Shown: positions 26,121 through 37,400 of the stretch, one piece after another
Position numbering within the stretch: the first letter of the stretch is position 1
Layout: each line of letters opens with the position of its first letter
Assembly: GCF_009689585.1 (NCBI RefSeq)
Contig: NZ_AP018694.1
Coordinates: 4,579,501-4,643,500, forward strand
Origin: Aquipluma nitroreducens
Lineage (GTDB): Bacteria > Bacteroidota > Bacteroidia > Bacteroidales > Prolixibacteraceae
Reading direction: 5' to 3'
DNA length: 64,000 nt
Program-made: the position numbers and the translations under genes
Notes under the pieces: generated by a model
Database searches by the model: none
What the model was told of the DNA's origin: nothing
The model's input: the letters and a program-made list of their open reading frames with translations, nothing else

Positions 26121-28283
26121 ATGAAACTACTTGTTGTCATTTGCCTCTTTGTTTTAAGTATTTCGATTTTCAATCCTTGTTTCTCGCAGAAGCAAGTCGA
26201 GATTTCAGGAGTCAAATACATTTTGCATACCGTTATCAAAAGCGAAACCGTTTTTAATATTTGCCAGAAATATAAGGTAAGTCAGAAAGATATTATGCAG
26301 GCAAACCCTGGATTGCCGGGCATTCTTAAAGCTGGTTCAACTGTTAAAATTCCGGTTGCTACAGTATCTCAGGAAACGGAAAAGCCGGAGCCGGCAGGAG
26401 AAGCACAACCGGCAACGGAAGAGGAGTTTTATTACCACAAAGTTGCACCTAAGCAAACCTTATTCTCAATTGCGAAACAGTACGGCATTACAGCCAACGA
26501 TTTAATCCGGAATAATCCGGAATTGACCAATGGAATTGTTCCCGGACAGGTTTTAAAAATTCCGGTAAGCATAACCAATGTTGACGCACAAAAGGCCAAT
26601 GATATAGCATCTACCCAGATTGATGTTTCAGAATATTCGGTGCATCCGGTGGTTTCGGGCGAAACTTTGTATAGTCTGGAACAGCGTTACGGAATTTCGC
26701 ATGATGAAATGATGAAATTTAACCCGGCGCTTCAGAACGGGCTAAAAGCAGGAATGAAACTGAAAATTCCGGCAAAAAAGGCTGTTGCATCGGTTGAACC
26801 AGTTACTGTGCCTGGCAATGTTGTTTTGAGCAAGTATAAGGTCGAAAAAGGTGAAACGCTTTTTTCGTTAGCTGCCCGCTTTGGTGTGGATGTCGCCGAA
26901 ATTAAGAAGGTAAATCCTTCACTCTTTTCGCGCAGTCTGGAAACAGGTGAAATAATTTCGATTCCGCAGCAATCTTCAGCTAAAAATCAGGATTCAGGAA
27001 AAACGGAACCTTCGCAAATCGCGACTGTAACAGAACCCAATTCGGAACCACCTCAGGATTGTGATCCGATAAACTCGAAAAAACAGAAGTACAAAGCTGC
27101 ACTTTTATTGCCACTGTATCTTGCCGGAAATGAAAATCCGGAACCTACAAGTATTGATAAAGCTCTTTTGCTTAGTAAAATCAGTATAACAAAATCGGTA
27201 GTTGCCAATCCGATGGATACTGCTGTTGTTTTAAATGGAGCGAACATCGATCAAAGAGCATTGGGATTTCTTGAATTTTATGAAGGTGCGTTACTTGCTT
27301 TGGATAGTGTTCAGCGCAGGGGCATGAACGTTGAATTGTATGTATTCGATTCGAGTAATCAGAAAATGATTAATGCTTTGCTTCAGTTGGACGAATTTCG
27401 TGATTTGAATCTGATCATCGGTCCGGTGTATCCCGAAATTCAGGAAACAGTAGCTTCTTTTGCTGCGAAGAACCGCATTCCAATGGTTTCGCCATTGGCT
27501 TCCGCCGGAAATCTGGAGCAAAATAATTCATGGTACTTTAAAGTGAATCCGAGTCGGGAATATCAGATTGAGCAAACCGCTTCGTATGCCGCAGAGAACC
27601 TGCGCAACAAGAATTTTATTTTGCTACAGTTGAGTGGAAATTCGTCTTCGGCTGATGCCCAGCTTGCCAGGTTGTGCAAGGAGAAACTGGCGATCACTTC
27701 GAAAAAGAACTTGTTTCATGAGTACAACATTCAGCAGCAGGGCATTAATTCATTAAAACCGCTTTTGGCTGATAGTGCAGAGAATATCTTTATCATCCCA
27801 ACCGATAATGAAGCACAAGTTAGTGTTGCGGTTACCAATCTGACTGCTTTGGCCGAACATTACAACATTGTATTGTTGGGAACACAGGCGCTTCCAAAGT
27901 TGAAAAGTATTCAGACTGAAAACTATCATCGGATTCGGTTGCGCTATTTGTCACCATACTTAATCGATTATAACCGACATCTGGTGCGTCGGTTTGTGGG
28001 TCAGTACCGCCAAATGTATTCAGCAGAACCTACACAATTCAGTTTCCAGGGATTTGATGTGACCTATTATTTTCTAAGCGCACTTTATCGCTATGGTAAA
28101 GATTTCAGAAATTGCCTGTCGGATTATCCGATGGAGCTAACCCAAATGGATTTTAACTTCGAAAAGGTGGCACCAATGGGTGGCTATACCAATCACAATT
28201 TGTTTGTTACAGGTTACGAGCGCAACTTTGATGTGCTTAATCTGGGGACTTTTGGTGGCCATTCGTTGAATCAGAAAAAGTAA
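26121..28283 (+). CDS. LysM-repeat protein with a type-1 periplasmic-binding-like domain
   Basis: 720 aa with a signal peptide (MKLLVVICLFVLSISIFNPCFSQ). Four LysM modules of ~45 residues follow at about 33-79, 104-148, 172-217 and 238-283, each with the LysM hallmark VxxGETLFSLAxxYGxxxxxIxxxNP and ending KIP. The C-terminal half (about 330-715) is an amino-acid-binding-protein fold (ALLLPLYLAGNENPEPT, then FLEFYEGALLALDSVQRRG and LIIGPVYPEIQETVASFAAKN). LysM binds peptidoglycan, so the protein is probably anchored to the wall in the periplasm. This LysM/PBP1 fusion is common in Bacteroidetes, but its ligand is not known. It is not followed by permease genes. Confidence 0.85.
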   Translation: MKLLVVICLFVLSISIFNPCFSQKQVEISGVKYILHTVIKSETVFNICQKYKVSQKDIMQANPGLPGILKAGSTVKIPVATVSQETEKPEPAGEAQPATEEEFYYHKVAPKQTLFSIAKQYGITANDLIRNNPELTNGIVPGQVLKIPVSITNVDAQKANDIASTQIDVSEYSVHPVVSGETLYSLEQRYGISHDEMMKFNPALQNGLKAGMKLKIPAKKAVASVEPVTVPGNVVLSKYKVEKGETLFSLAARFGVDVAEIKKVNPSLFSRSLETGEIISIPQQSSAKNQDSGKTEPSQIATVTEPNSEPPQDCDPINSKKQKYKAALLLPLYLAGNENPEPTSIDKALLLSKISITKSVVANPMDTAVVLNGANIDQRALGFLEFYEGALLALDSVQRRGMNVELYVFDSSNQKMINALLQLDEFRDLNLIIGPVYPEIQETVASFAAKNRIPMVSPLASAGNLEQNNSWYFKVNPSREYQIEQTASYAAENLRNKNFILLQLSGNSSSADAQLARLCKEKLAITSKKNLFHEYNIQQQGINSLKPLLADSAENIFIIPTDNEAQVSVAVTNLTALAEHYNIVLLGTQALPKLKSIQTENYHRIRLRYLSPYLIDYNRHLVRRFVGQYRQMYSAEPTQFSFQGFDVTYYFLSALYRYGKDFRNCLSDYPMELTQMDFNFEKVAPMGGYTNHNLFVTGYERNFDVLNLGTFGGHSLNQKK

Positions 28284-28384
28284 AGCCTTGCTTTAATTCT
28301 TCAACTGGTTCCTTAATCTGAATGATTTTCTTGAATCTGGTAAAAAGATTGTAAATTCGTTCCCGACTGAAAATCTGTCTTATT

Positions 28385-31300
28385 ATGGTGGCTAATCGAA
28401 ATTTTAAAAGGACTATTTTAACAGCTTTCAAAGCTTTCAACGGAAAAGCTTTGGTTCTGTTATTTTGTCTGATATTGGCTTCAAAAGTATCCATGTCAGA
28501 TGGAATTGAAGCTGTGAATAACCTGAATTTTGATTTTTATTCGCAAGAACATGGCCTCTCCAGCAATCAGATTCACAGTATTCTTCAGGATAAAAAAGGA
28601 TGGATGTGGTTCGGAACATCGCAGGGAGCCTGCCGTTTCGATGGCTATAAGTTTACCGTTTTCAAAAACGATGCTGATGATTCGACCAGCCTGAAAGGAA
28701 ATCTGGTTCGGGCTATTTTTGAAGATCGGAAAGGCCAGTTGTGGATTGGTACTGAAAACGGAGGGCTTAATAAATTCAACCGTGAAAAGGAAAATTTTCA
28801 GCATCTGTTTAGTTCTGGAACCCAAACAGAATTAAAAGATGTTTCGGTTACTTCTATTCACGAGGATAAGGTTGGTAATCTTTGGGTAGGAACGGATTCT
28901 CACTTATATCTGATTAAAGGTGAAACTAACATTTCAGAAATAAAACCGACAAGCTTGCCCTTTCCCACTGATTATTTTCGTGTTTTGCTTTCTGATCAAT
29001 CCGGAAGGATTTGGTTGGGTACAAATCATGGTCTGTTTGTCTACAATCAAAAAACAAATACTTCAGAAAAAATAAATTTAGCACAAAGCTTATCGGCAAA
29101 CGAAGAGATTTGGGAAATTGTTATGGATGACGATGGTACAATTTGGGTGGGTACCTATGCGAATGGTATGTTTTCTGTTAATCAGACGACGCTTGAAGCC
29201 AAACAGATAATCATTGATCCGAATAATGAAAGAAGCCTTACGGTCAGATCAATTTCGAAAGACAAAAACGGAAAATACTGGATAGGTACCCGTGGTGGAT
29301 TGTATATTTACCAAAAGAACACAGGCGTTACGGCTCACTATTATCATGAAGAAAGGGAACCTAAGAGTCTAGTCAATAATTCTATTCAGTGTATCGCCCA
29401 TGATTTGAAGGGTGATGTTTGGATTGGTACTCGCAATGGGATAAACTTTTTAATCGAAGAACGGCAAAATATTCATGGATATAAATCGATGCCTGGCGAC
29501 GACCGGTATCTGAACAGCAGTGAGATTTATGCCTTTTGGATTGATCCCAAAGGCGATGTGTGGGCCGGTACTGAAAGTGGTGGAATAAACATTCTGAACC
29601 GAAAAACTGGTCGTTTCAGATATTTTGTTCCTCAAAAAGGCAATCCAAATTCCTTGTCGCGCAACTGCATCAAAGCCTTAATGGACGATGGTCGAAATAA
29701 CCTGTGGATTGGTACTTTCCTGGGCGGATTGGATGTGCTTAATCTTCGGACGGAATCATTTAAGCATTATCGGAATGATCCTGCGAATCCTGCTAGTTTG
29801 TCTGATAATCGGGTCTGGGCATTCTTGAAGGACAGCAATAACGATATTTGGGTAGGAACTACTGCCGGACTTGATAAGTATAACTCGACAACGGACAATT
29901 TTGTGCACTATCCGAATCTGAGTCAAGGTCAGGTCAATTGGTTGGCCGAAGACGATGAACATTGCTTGTGGATTGGTTCAGATATTTTGGTTGTTTATAA
30001 TCCAAAGAATCAAAATGTTGTTCGAATCAATCAATCGACGAGGTGCATGCTTCAGGATTCAAAAAAGCGATTTTGGCTGGCTACAAATAATGAGGGAGTT
30101 GCACTTTACTCCAAAGAAAAGGGAATTGTCAGGTATTTTACTGAAAAAAACGGACTGGCCAACAACCAAACACTGGCTATTTTGGAAGATAATGACCACT
30201 TTTTGTGGATTAGTACAACCAATGGCCTTTCAAAATTCGATCCGGAAAAAGAACGTTTTCATAATTTTTCACTCAAAAACGGGTTCCAGAACAACCAGTT
30301 TACTTATGGTGCTGCTTACAAAACAAAAAGCGGAGAGCTCCTTTTTGGCGGAATTTCAGGTTTTAATGTGTTCGATCCGGCGAAAATTAAGTCGGGCGAA
30401 TACTTTGCACCCATTGTGTTGACCGATCTGAAGATATTCAATAAATCAGTCAAAATTGGTGAAAGCAAGAAGGATGTTCTCCGAAAGAGTATTTCAGAAA
30501 CAGAAAAGATCCAGTTGAAATATGAGCAGAATTCTATTACACTTGATTTCGCATCGTTCGATTATGCCAATAATATTGGTATTCAATACTCTTATTATCT
30601 CGAAAATTTTGATAAAGACTGGACAGAGCCTTCGGTTGGCCGATCGGCAACCTATACCAATTTGGATCCGGGAGAATATACCTTTCGGGTAAAAACAGTT
30701 TCTATCGATAGGCAGGAAAGCAATTCCGGACCTGTACTTACCATTGTAGTTCTTCCACCATATTGGCAAACCTGGTGGTTTCGGGTTATCCTGTTTGCCA
30801 CAATTGCTGGCTTATTTTATATGCTGATTGCCTTTCTGGTAAATAAAGAAAAACTCAAGAACGACTTGGTGCTTGAACGCATGAAAGCCAAAGAATTGCA
30901 TGAACTTGATATGATGAAATTGAGGTTTTATACCAATATCTCTCATGAAATCAGGACTCCACTAACCTTGATTCTTGGTCCGCTCGAAAAAATGAAAAAC
31001 AACATGCTTCCATCGTCTGAAATTAAAGGGCATGTTGAAGTAATGTACCGAAATGCGACTCAATTACATCAGTTAATCAATCAGTTACTCGATTTCAGAA
31101 AGTTAGAGTCAGGCAATATAAAGCTCATTTTAACAAGCGGTGATCTGGTTTCGTATATTTCTGAAATTGTTAGTTCGTTTGATAAATTTGCTGAAGAGAA
31201 GGAGATTGAACTGAAATTCAATTCATTGAAGAAAAGGATTATAACTAATTTTGATACCGATAAGGTGGCCAAAATTATGAATAACCTGTTGTCGAATGCC

Positions 31301-32497
31301 TTTAAATTTACAGGAAAGGGTGGACGAATATCTGTCAATCTTTCGCTGGTGTTTGACGATTCGACAGAAAATGATCCTCTTGGAAATTCAGAAGAGAACC
31401 GGTTGGTTGAAATCACGGTGAAAGATAATGGAATTGGAATTTCGGAGTCAAACCTGGAGAAAATATTTACACGCTTTTTCCAGGTTGGAGAAGGTGCAAC
31501 GCAGACAGGAACCGGCATTGGCCTTGCTTTAACTAAGGAGCTTGTCAAATTGCATAACGGTAAGCTATTTGTTACCAGCAAGCCGGGCAAAGGATCAAAG
31601 TTCACCGTTCAGCTTCCATACGAAGATCTTAATGTTTCAGAATCGACTGAAGCTAGTCTGCCGGTAGTTCATAAAGAACAAGATTCGGTTGTTGCTGTTG
31701 CTGAAGAGCATGTGAACGAATCAATTGTGGCCGGACAAAAAATTATGCTTTTAGTCGACGATAATGCTGATGTCAGGTACTTTATTAAATCTCATTTTTC
31801 TGTCAGTTTCCAGATTTTGGAAGCCGCTAATGGGGTAGAGGGCTGGGATATTGCGCTTAAAACCATTCCCGATATTATTATTAGTGATGTGATGATGCCT
31901 GATATGGACGGGTTCGAATTTTGCCGGAAGGTTCGAAAAGATGAACGCACATCCCATATTCCAATCTTGTTGCTTACTGCATTAGGATCGCGGGAACACG
32001 AAATAGAAGGACTGAGCTACGGTGCTGATGATTACATTACCAAACCTTTCGACTTGGTCATTCTACAGACCAAGGTTGAAAATATCCTTTCGGTAAGGCA
32101 ATCCCTGAAACAAAAATATACTGGCGAAATACTGCTTCAGCCGCGGAATGTGATTCTGAGTTCACCCGATGAACGCTTCCTTCAAAAGGCGATTGCAGTT
32201 GTTGAAGATAACATCGATGATCCTGATCTTGACATCGAAAAATTTGCTTCTGAAATTGGCGCCAGTCGTATGCAATTGTACCGCAAATTGAATGCACTGA
32301 CTGAGATGACCGTCAAGGAATTTGTTCGCAGTATTCGCCTGAAGCGGGCAGCCCAATTGTTGGTGCAGAAAAAGCTAAATATTTCGGAAGTTGCTTATGC
32401 CGTTGGGTTCCGTGATCTGTCGCATTTCCGAAAATGTTTTAAACAGGAGTTTGGAATGAGTGCCAGCGAATATGTGGATAAACATGGAGTGGAATAA
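28385..32497 (+). CDS. Hybrid two-component system sensor-regulator (HTCS) of the pectin PUL
   Basis: 1370 aa with all functions of a two-component system. An N-terminal membrane/signal segment is followed by a periplasmic sensor of about 700 residues made of two-component regulator propeller repeats (KKGWMWFGTSQGACRFDGYKF, WIGTENGGLNKFNRE) and a Y_Y_Y domain. A TM segment sits near 798-818. The kinase core has the phosphorylatable His854 in NISHEIRTPL and an ATPase domain with NxxSNAFKFT and GTGIGLAL. The receiver domain carries Asp1168 in ISDVMMPDMDG, and an AraC-type HTH ends the protein (from about 1265). It should sense a pectin oligosaccharide and activate the adjacent PUL. The oligosaccharide itself is unknown. 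Confidence 0.95.
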   Translation: MVANRNFKRTILTAFKAFNGKALVLLFCLILASKVSMSDGIEAVNNLNFDFYSQEHGLSSNQIHSILQDKKGWMWFGTSQGACRFDGYKFTVFKNDADDSTSLKGNLVRAIFEDRKGQLWIGTENGGLNKFNREKENFQHLFSSGTQTELKDVSVTSIHEDKVGNLWVGTDSHLYLIKGETNISEIKPTSLPFPTDYFRVLLSDQSGRIWLGTNHGLFVYNQKTNTSEKINLAQSLSANEEIWEIVMDDDGTIWVGTYANGMFSVNQTTLEAKQIIIDPNNERSLTVRSISKDKNGKYWIGTRGGLYIYQKNTGVTAHYYHEEREPKSLVNNSIQCIAHDLKGDVWIGTRNGINFLIEERQNIHGYKSMPGDDRYLNSSEIYAFWIDPKGDVWAGTESGGINILNRKTGRFRYFVPQKGNPNSLSRNCIKALMDDGRNNLWIGTFLGGLDVLNLRTESFKHYRNDPANPASLSDNRVWAFLKDSNNDIWVGTTAGLDKYNSTTDNFVHYPNLSQGQVNWLAEDDEHCLWIGSDILVVYNPKNQNVVRINQSTRCMLQDSKKRFWLATNNEGVALYSKEKGIVRYFTEKNGLANNQTLAILEDNDHFLWISTTNGLSKFDPEKERFHNFSLKNGFQNNQFTYGAAYKTKSGELLFGGISGFNVFDPAKIKSGEYFAPIVLTDLKIFNKSVKIGESKKDVLRKSISETEKIQLKYEQNSITLDFASFDYANNIGIQYSYYLENFDKDWTEPSVGRSATYTNLDPGEYTFRVKTVSIDRQESNSGPVLTIVVLPPYWQTWWFRVILFATIAGLFYMLIAFLVNKEKLKNDLVLERMKAKELHELDMMKLRFYTNISHEIRTPLTLILGPLEKMKNNMLPSSEIKGHVEVMYRNATQLHQLINQLLDFRKLESGNIKLILTSGDLVSYISEIVSSFDKFAEEKEIELKFNSLKKRIITNFDTDKVAKIMNNLLSNAFKFTGKGGRISVNLSLVFDDSTENDPLGNSEENRLVEITVKDNGIGISESNLEKIFTRFFQVGEGATQTGTGIGLALTKELVKLHNGKLFVTSKPGKGSKFTVQLPYEDLNVSESTEASLPVVHKEQDSVVAVAEEHVNESIVAGQKIMLLVDDNADVRYFIKSHFSVSFQILEAANGVEGWDIALKTIPDIIISDVMMPDMDGFEFCRKVRKDERTSHIPILLLTALGSREHEIEGLSYGADDYITKPFDLVILQTKVENILSVRQSLKQKYTGEILLQPRNVILSSPDERFLQKAIAVVEDNIDDPDLDIEKFASEIGASRMQLYRKLNALTEMTVKEFVRSIRLKRAAQLLVQKKLNISEVAYAVGFRDLSHFRKCFKQEFGMSASEYVDKHGVE

Positions 32498-32948
32498 ATT
32501 TACAGGACTACCAGTTAATTGTAGATTCACGTAGGTATGCTACCGGTTATTCATTTAGATTTACCAATCGCTTTATCAGTCGTCTTATCCTCGTGGCCTT
32601 CTTTAAACTAATTTGATGGGTAATTCTATTGGCGATTTTAAAAATCCGGAATCGATACTTCAACGATTTTACCTATCATTTCTCTGTCAAATTCCTTCTC
32701 TGGAATTTCGTAAATAATTTACAATTTTTTAACAATAGATTTACATGCTTAAATGTGTTTTGTTGTGTGTTAATTTGCATTATTTCAGTCTTTTGCGTCG
32801 TTTTTGTAGATTTTGTAATAAATAATTTGCCCCGCTTTTTGGGAAATATTTCCCGCTGATGGTACGCTGACCCTCCTTCCTTGATATGACTTTATAGGTT
32901 TCATGGCTTGCCGAGTTGTAGTTTTACATCCAGACTCAATCAAAACTT
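32498..32948. other. Intergenic region holding the PUL promoter
   Basis: No supported gene over 450 bp. It is AT-rich and lies between the regulator and the first PUL enzyme, so the HTCS-controlled promoter is expected here. No firm binding site or -7/-33 pair was recognised. Confidence 0.4.
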
Positions 32949-33053
32949 ATGGAAGAAATAATCAAAAAACAGAAAAGAGTTGCTTTGATCATTGCCTTGA
33001 CAACGATCTTTTTGGCAGCTATCCTTTTATTTTTGATTATTACCACTTTTTGA
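32949..33053 (+). CDS. 34-aa single-TM small protein
   Basis: ATG at 32949 to TGA at 33051-33053: a charged N-terminus (MEEIIKKQKR) followed by a strongly hydrophobic stretch (VALIIALTTIFLAAILLFLI). It looks like a small membrane protein with one TM helix, cytosolic N-terminus and almost no periplasmic tail. It ends 43 bp before the GH105 gene, in the same direction, so it may be the first cistron of the PUL operon. The clear charged-then-hydrophobic layout argues that it is real, but no family is recognised. Confidence 0.5.
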   Translation: MEEIIKKQKRVALIIALTTIFLAAILLFLIITTF

Positions 33054-33096
33054 GCAATCGATTGTATTTGGTAAATAACAAACTTAACGCTAACTA

Positions 33097-34287
33097 ATGA
33101 AGAAGATCTGGATAATACCTGTGGCTTTTTTGATGGTATTTCAATCGTGTTCTGGCCAATCGATAAAGAAAGAAGCAAATGGTCTGGAGATGGCAGTGAA
33201 AATGGCCGATTCGGAAATTAAACAATTTCCTGAGCCATGGACTGTTGATTTCAACCCTCAGCCAGTCTGGAATTACACGCAGGGTTTGATTGCCTATTCC
33301 ATGATTAAAGTATGGAACGCGAACGGCAATGAAACGTATTATAATTATGCCAAAACCTATGCTGATAAATTTATCGATAAGGATGGTGTTATCAGTCAGT
33401 ATAAGTTGGACGATTATAATATTGATGCAGTAAACTCCGGAAAGTTTCTTTTCGATCTGTACGAAAAAACAAAAGACGAAAGGTACCTGAAAGCAATCAA
33501 TCAACTGCGCGATCAGCTCAAAACGCATCCACGAACTTCGGAAGGTGGTTTCTGGCACAAAAAACGTTACCCACACCAAATGTGGCTCGATGGATTGTAC
33601 ATGGGCGCTCCATTTTATGCCCAATATGCTGTACATTTCAACCAACCTGATCTTTTTGACGATGTGGTTAAGCAGTTTATTCTAGTCCATAAATACACTT
33701 ACAATCCTGAAACTGGTCTGAATTACCACGGTTGGGACGAAAGCAAAACTCAGAAATGGGCCGATCCAAAAACCGGTTGTTCTCCCAACTATTGGGGCAG
33801 GGCCGAAGGTTGGTATGCGATGGCTTTGGTTGATGTTCTCGATTATCTTCCTCAGAATCATCCAGGACGAGTAAAAATTCTTGAAATTCTGAATCAGGTT
33901 GTTGCTGGTATCAAAAAATATCAGGATACAAAAACTGGCTTATGGTATCAAGTTCTCGATCAGGGTTCTCGTGAAGGAAATTACCTCGAAGCAACAGGAT
34001 CTTCCATGTTCGCTTATGCTTTGCTGAAAGCTACCCGGAAGGGCTACATCAGTAATGATTACAAGGCTGTAGCGTTGAAAGCCTACTCAGGAATATTGGA
34101 AAACCTGATCAAAAATAACAATGATGGAACGATTAGTCTGACCAAATGCTGCTCGGTGGCAGGTTTGGGCGGAAACCCATACCGCGATGGTTCTTACGAA
34201 TACTACATTAAAGAACCAGTGCGCGATAACGACCCCAAAGGAGTAGGACCGTTTATTTTGGCTTCGCTTGAATTCAGTATGAAATAG
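33097..34287 (+). CDS. GH105 unsaturated rhamnogalacturonyl/galacturonyl hydrolase, lipoprotein
   Basis: 396 aa. The N-terminal lipobox (FQSCSGQ, Cys18) makes it a lipoprotein, probably periplasmic or on the outer membrane. Family hallmarks are WLDGLYMGAPFYAQYA with catalytic-position Asp165, GRAEGWYAMALVDVLDYLP and CSVAGLGGNPYRDGSYEYYI. GH105/GH88-type enzymes remove the unsaturated uronic acid left at the non-reducing end after lyase action on pectin. As no lyase gene is in the window, the substrate must come from enzymes encoded elsewhere. It is the first enzyme gene of the PUL. Confidence 0.93.
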   Translation: MKKIWIIPVAFLMVFQSCSGQSIKKEANGLEMAVKMADSEIKQFPEPWTVDFNPQPVWNYTQGLIAYSMIKVWNANGNETYYNYAKTYADKFIDKDGVISQYKLDDYNIDAVNSGKFLFDLYEKTKDERYLKAINQLRDQLKTHPRTSEGGFWHKKRYPHQMWLDGLYMGAPFYAQYAVHFNQPDLFDDVVKQFILVHKYTYNPETGLNYHGWDESKTQKWADPKTGCSPNYWGRAEGWYAMALVDVLDYLPQNHPGRVKILEILNQVVAGIKKYQDTKTGLWYQVLDQGSREGNYLEATGSSMFAYALLKATRKGYISNDYKAVALKAYSGILENLIKNNNDGTISLTKCCSVAGLGGNPYRDGSYEYYIKEPVRDNDPKGVGPFILASLEFSMK

Positions 34288-34446
34288 CTATATCACATTT
34301 GAAATTAAACACAAATAATATCTGGCTATTCCATTCGCCGGGATTTTATATCAGGAACAAAAACCGATACGACAATTGAAGAACCCTAAATGGGGTATGA
34401 ATTAAATGAAATAAGTAAAAGCAATACACAAACTTAACAATTATCT

Positions 34447-37400
34447 ATGATGAAAATGAAGCAAAGTTTTCTTGGTAAAGTTTGCCTGTTAGCACTGTTC
34501 GTAATTTTCACAAGCGCACAATTGTACGCTCAGAAAGTTAGCGGTGTGGTGGTTGATGAAACAAACACTCCATTACCAGGCGTAAATGTTGTAGTTAAAG
34601 GAACTACAAATGGTGTGATAACCGATTTTGATGGGAAATTTTCCATTAATCCAGCTAACATCCAAAAGGACGTTCTCTCTTTCTCCTTTATTGGTATGGA
34701 AACCAAAGAAATAAGTATCAATGGACAGAAAGAGATTAATGTGCAAATGAAAAGCAACACTCTTGAATTGGATGAGGTTGTTGCAGTTGGTTACGGTACA
34801 GTTAAAAAGCGCGATCTGACAGGCTCGGTTTCTTCAGTAAAATCGGAAGAGATTACAAAAACAAGCAGTAGTAACGCGATGCAGGCCATGCAGGCCCGGG
34901 TTCCCGGACTTGACATTCAGCAGTCAAGCGGACAGGCAGGAGCAGGCATAAATATAAATCTGCGCGGTAATCGTTCTATCTCGGCTTCGAATAGCCCCTT
35001 AATCTTAGTTGATGGAATCGAATATGGTTCTACACTTGATGTAAATCCATCCGATATTGAATCAATGGAAGTTTTAAAAGATGCTTCGTCAACTGCTATT
35101 TATGGTACCCGTGGAGCGAATGGTGTTATTATCATTACAACCAAACGCGGAAAGTCGGGCTCAACTAAAGTTAATTTTAATGCTTATGTATCTTCAAACT
35201 CACCTACCAATGTTCCTCAGGTGATGTATGGTGATAAAGAAGTACAACGTTTAATTGACAAAGCTAACTATCAGGCTGATTCTAAATCGGGAAATTGGGG
35301 AACCAGCAATTTGACTCCAGAGCAGGTTTTGACCGAAAGTTTGGAAGATTTTACTGAAATCGGGATTTATCAGGATAAATCGTACACCAACTGGGCTGAT
35401 ATGATCCTTCAGAATGGATTGACTAAAAATTATGAACTTTCAGTTTCCGGAGGAAATGAGAAAACAACCTTCAATCTTTCGTTAGGAACTATGTTTGATG
35501 AAGGACTGATGAAAGATGATAAACAGAGCCGATACAATGTAAGAACCAATTTGGATCATAAAATCAGCAATGTTTTCAAGGCTGGAACCAGTTTAATGTT
35601 CACATACAAGGATAACGATTCTCGTAATTCAAGTGTATTTAGCCAGGCTCTTAAAATGACTTCCATTACACATCCTTACACTGCTGAAGGTGTATTGATT
35701 GCAACGCCTAACCCACGTTATGCCGCACACTGCAACCCATTACTCGATGAAATTGATGGCGCCTACAAAAACAATGTTGAATCCACCCGTTTCTTTGGTA
35801 ATACATACCTTGAAGTTTCTCCTATGAAAAACATGAACTTCAAAACAATATTTGCACTCGACCGCTCAAATACTCGTTCAGGCATCTATCAGGATTACCA
35901 GAGTGTTAGTCGTTACCAATCACCCGGAACCAGTTCTATTTCTTCGGAATATGAAAATAAAACGGGTTTAACATGGGAAAACACATTGAATTACAATACG
36001 AACTTTGGTGGAACAAAACATGAAATTACAGCTTTGTTGGGACATAGTATGAAACAGAGTGTTTACGAAGAATCGATAACCTCTGGTGACGCCGGACGTG
36101 AGCATTATTACACCAGTTTATTTTACGATTTGTCGAAAATTGCATCTGCTACAACGACCAGTCAGTTTATTAAATCGTCGATGATGTCGTATTTTGGTCG
36201 TTTGAACTATAAGTACAACGAGAAATACTTACTTACGGCATCAGTACGTGCCGATGGATCTTCAACACTTGCCAAAGGTCACCAATGGGGCTATTTCCCT
36301 TCAGTAGCAGCAGCTTGGAGAGTTAACGAAGAATCATTTCTGAAAGATACGGAATGGCTCAGTAACCTGAAGCTTCGCACATCGTGGGGTATTTCGGGTA
36401 ACGCAGCCGTTGGCGCTTATAGTACTTTAACATCGCTAAGTACAACTCCTGTTTACTATTACTTGGGAGCAACCAGTATTGCCGGTAATATTCCAAGTAC
36501 ATTAGGAAATAAAGACCTGACCTGGGAAAAGACTGCATCTTATAACTTTGGTCTTGACTTTGGAATTATTGATAACCGCGTTTCAGGTACAATTGACTAT
36601 TTTATTAGTAATACTTCGGATTTGCTTTATCGTAAAAGTGCTCCGCCATCATCAGTATATCCAAGTGTTTTGGCAAACATTGGCGAAACTAAGGGTCATG
36701 GTCTTGAAGTTTCGTTGAATACTTTGGTTGCAAAAACAAAAGATTTTTCATGGGATATAAACTGGACTTATACCACCTACAAAGATGAAATTACCAAATT
36801 ATCGGAAGGTGTAACAACTAATATTAGTGGGACAACAGGTCAGATTGTTGGTCAGGCCGTTTCGATTTATTACGATTTTGAAGCGAATGGCAACTGGAAT
36901 GTTGGTGAATATGCAACCTATAAAGCCGATTGGGAAGCCCGTCATCCAGGTGAGACGATTGGCTATGTAGCGGCTTACGGAGCTCCGGGAACAATGAAGA
37001 TTGTTGACCGTAACGACGACGGTATGTTAAATGATGATGACAAGATTGTTTATAACCGCTCGCCTAAGCACATCTTTGGTATGAATAATTCGGTGGCCTA
37101 CAAAAATTTCTCATTGTCGGTACTTGTTTATGCCCGTATTGGCGGTTACATCTCGTACGACATGAATTCACAATTGAACTATGAATCGGCAAACTGGGGA
37201 AATCTTGATTATTGGACACCTACTAATGTTAATGCGAAATTTCCAAGCCCGGGAGCTCCAAGTACAACATTTGGAAGCTACGGATCTGCTTTGAAATATG
37301 AAAAGGCCGATTACCTGAAAATTAAAGATATAACTCTTGGTTATAACTTGCCCAAAAGTGCGATCAGCCATATTGGACTTAGCAACGTAAAAGTTTATGG

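Noticed and set aside
32629-32859. 76-codon frame between the HTCS and GH105 genes
   Set aside because: AT-rich with many Phe/Asn/Cys codons, no motif and not conserved in any visible way; the 34-aa TM ORF at 32949 is more credible.
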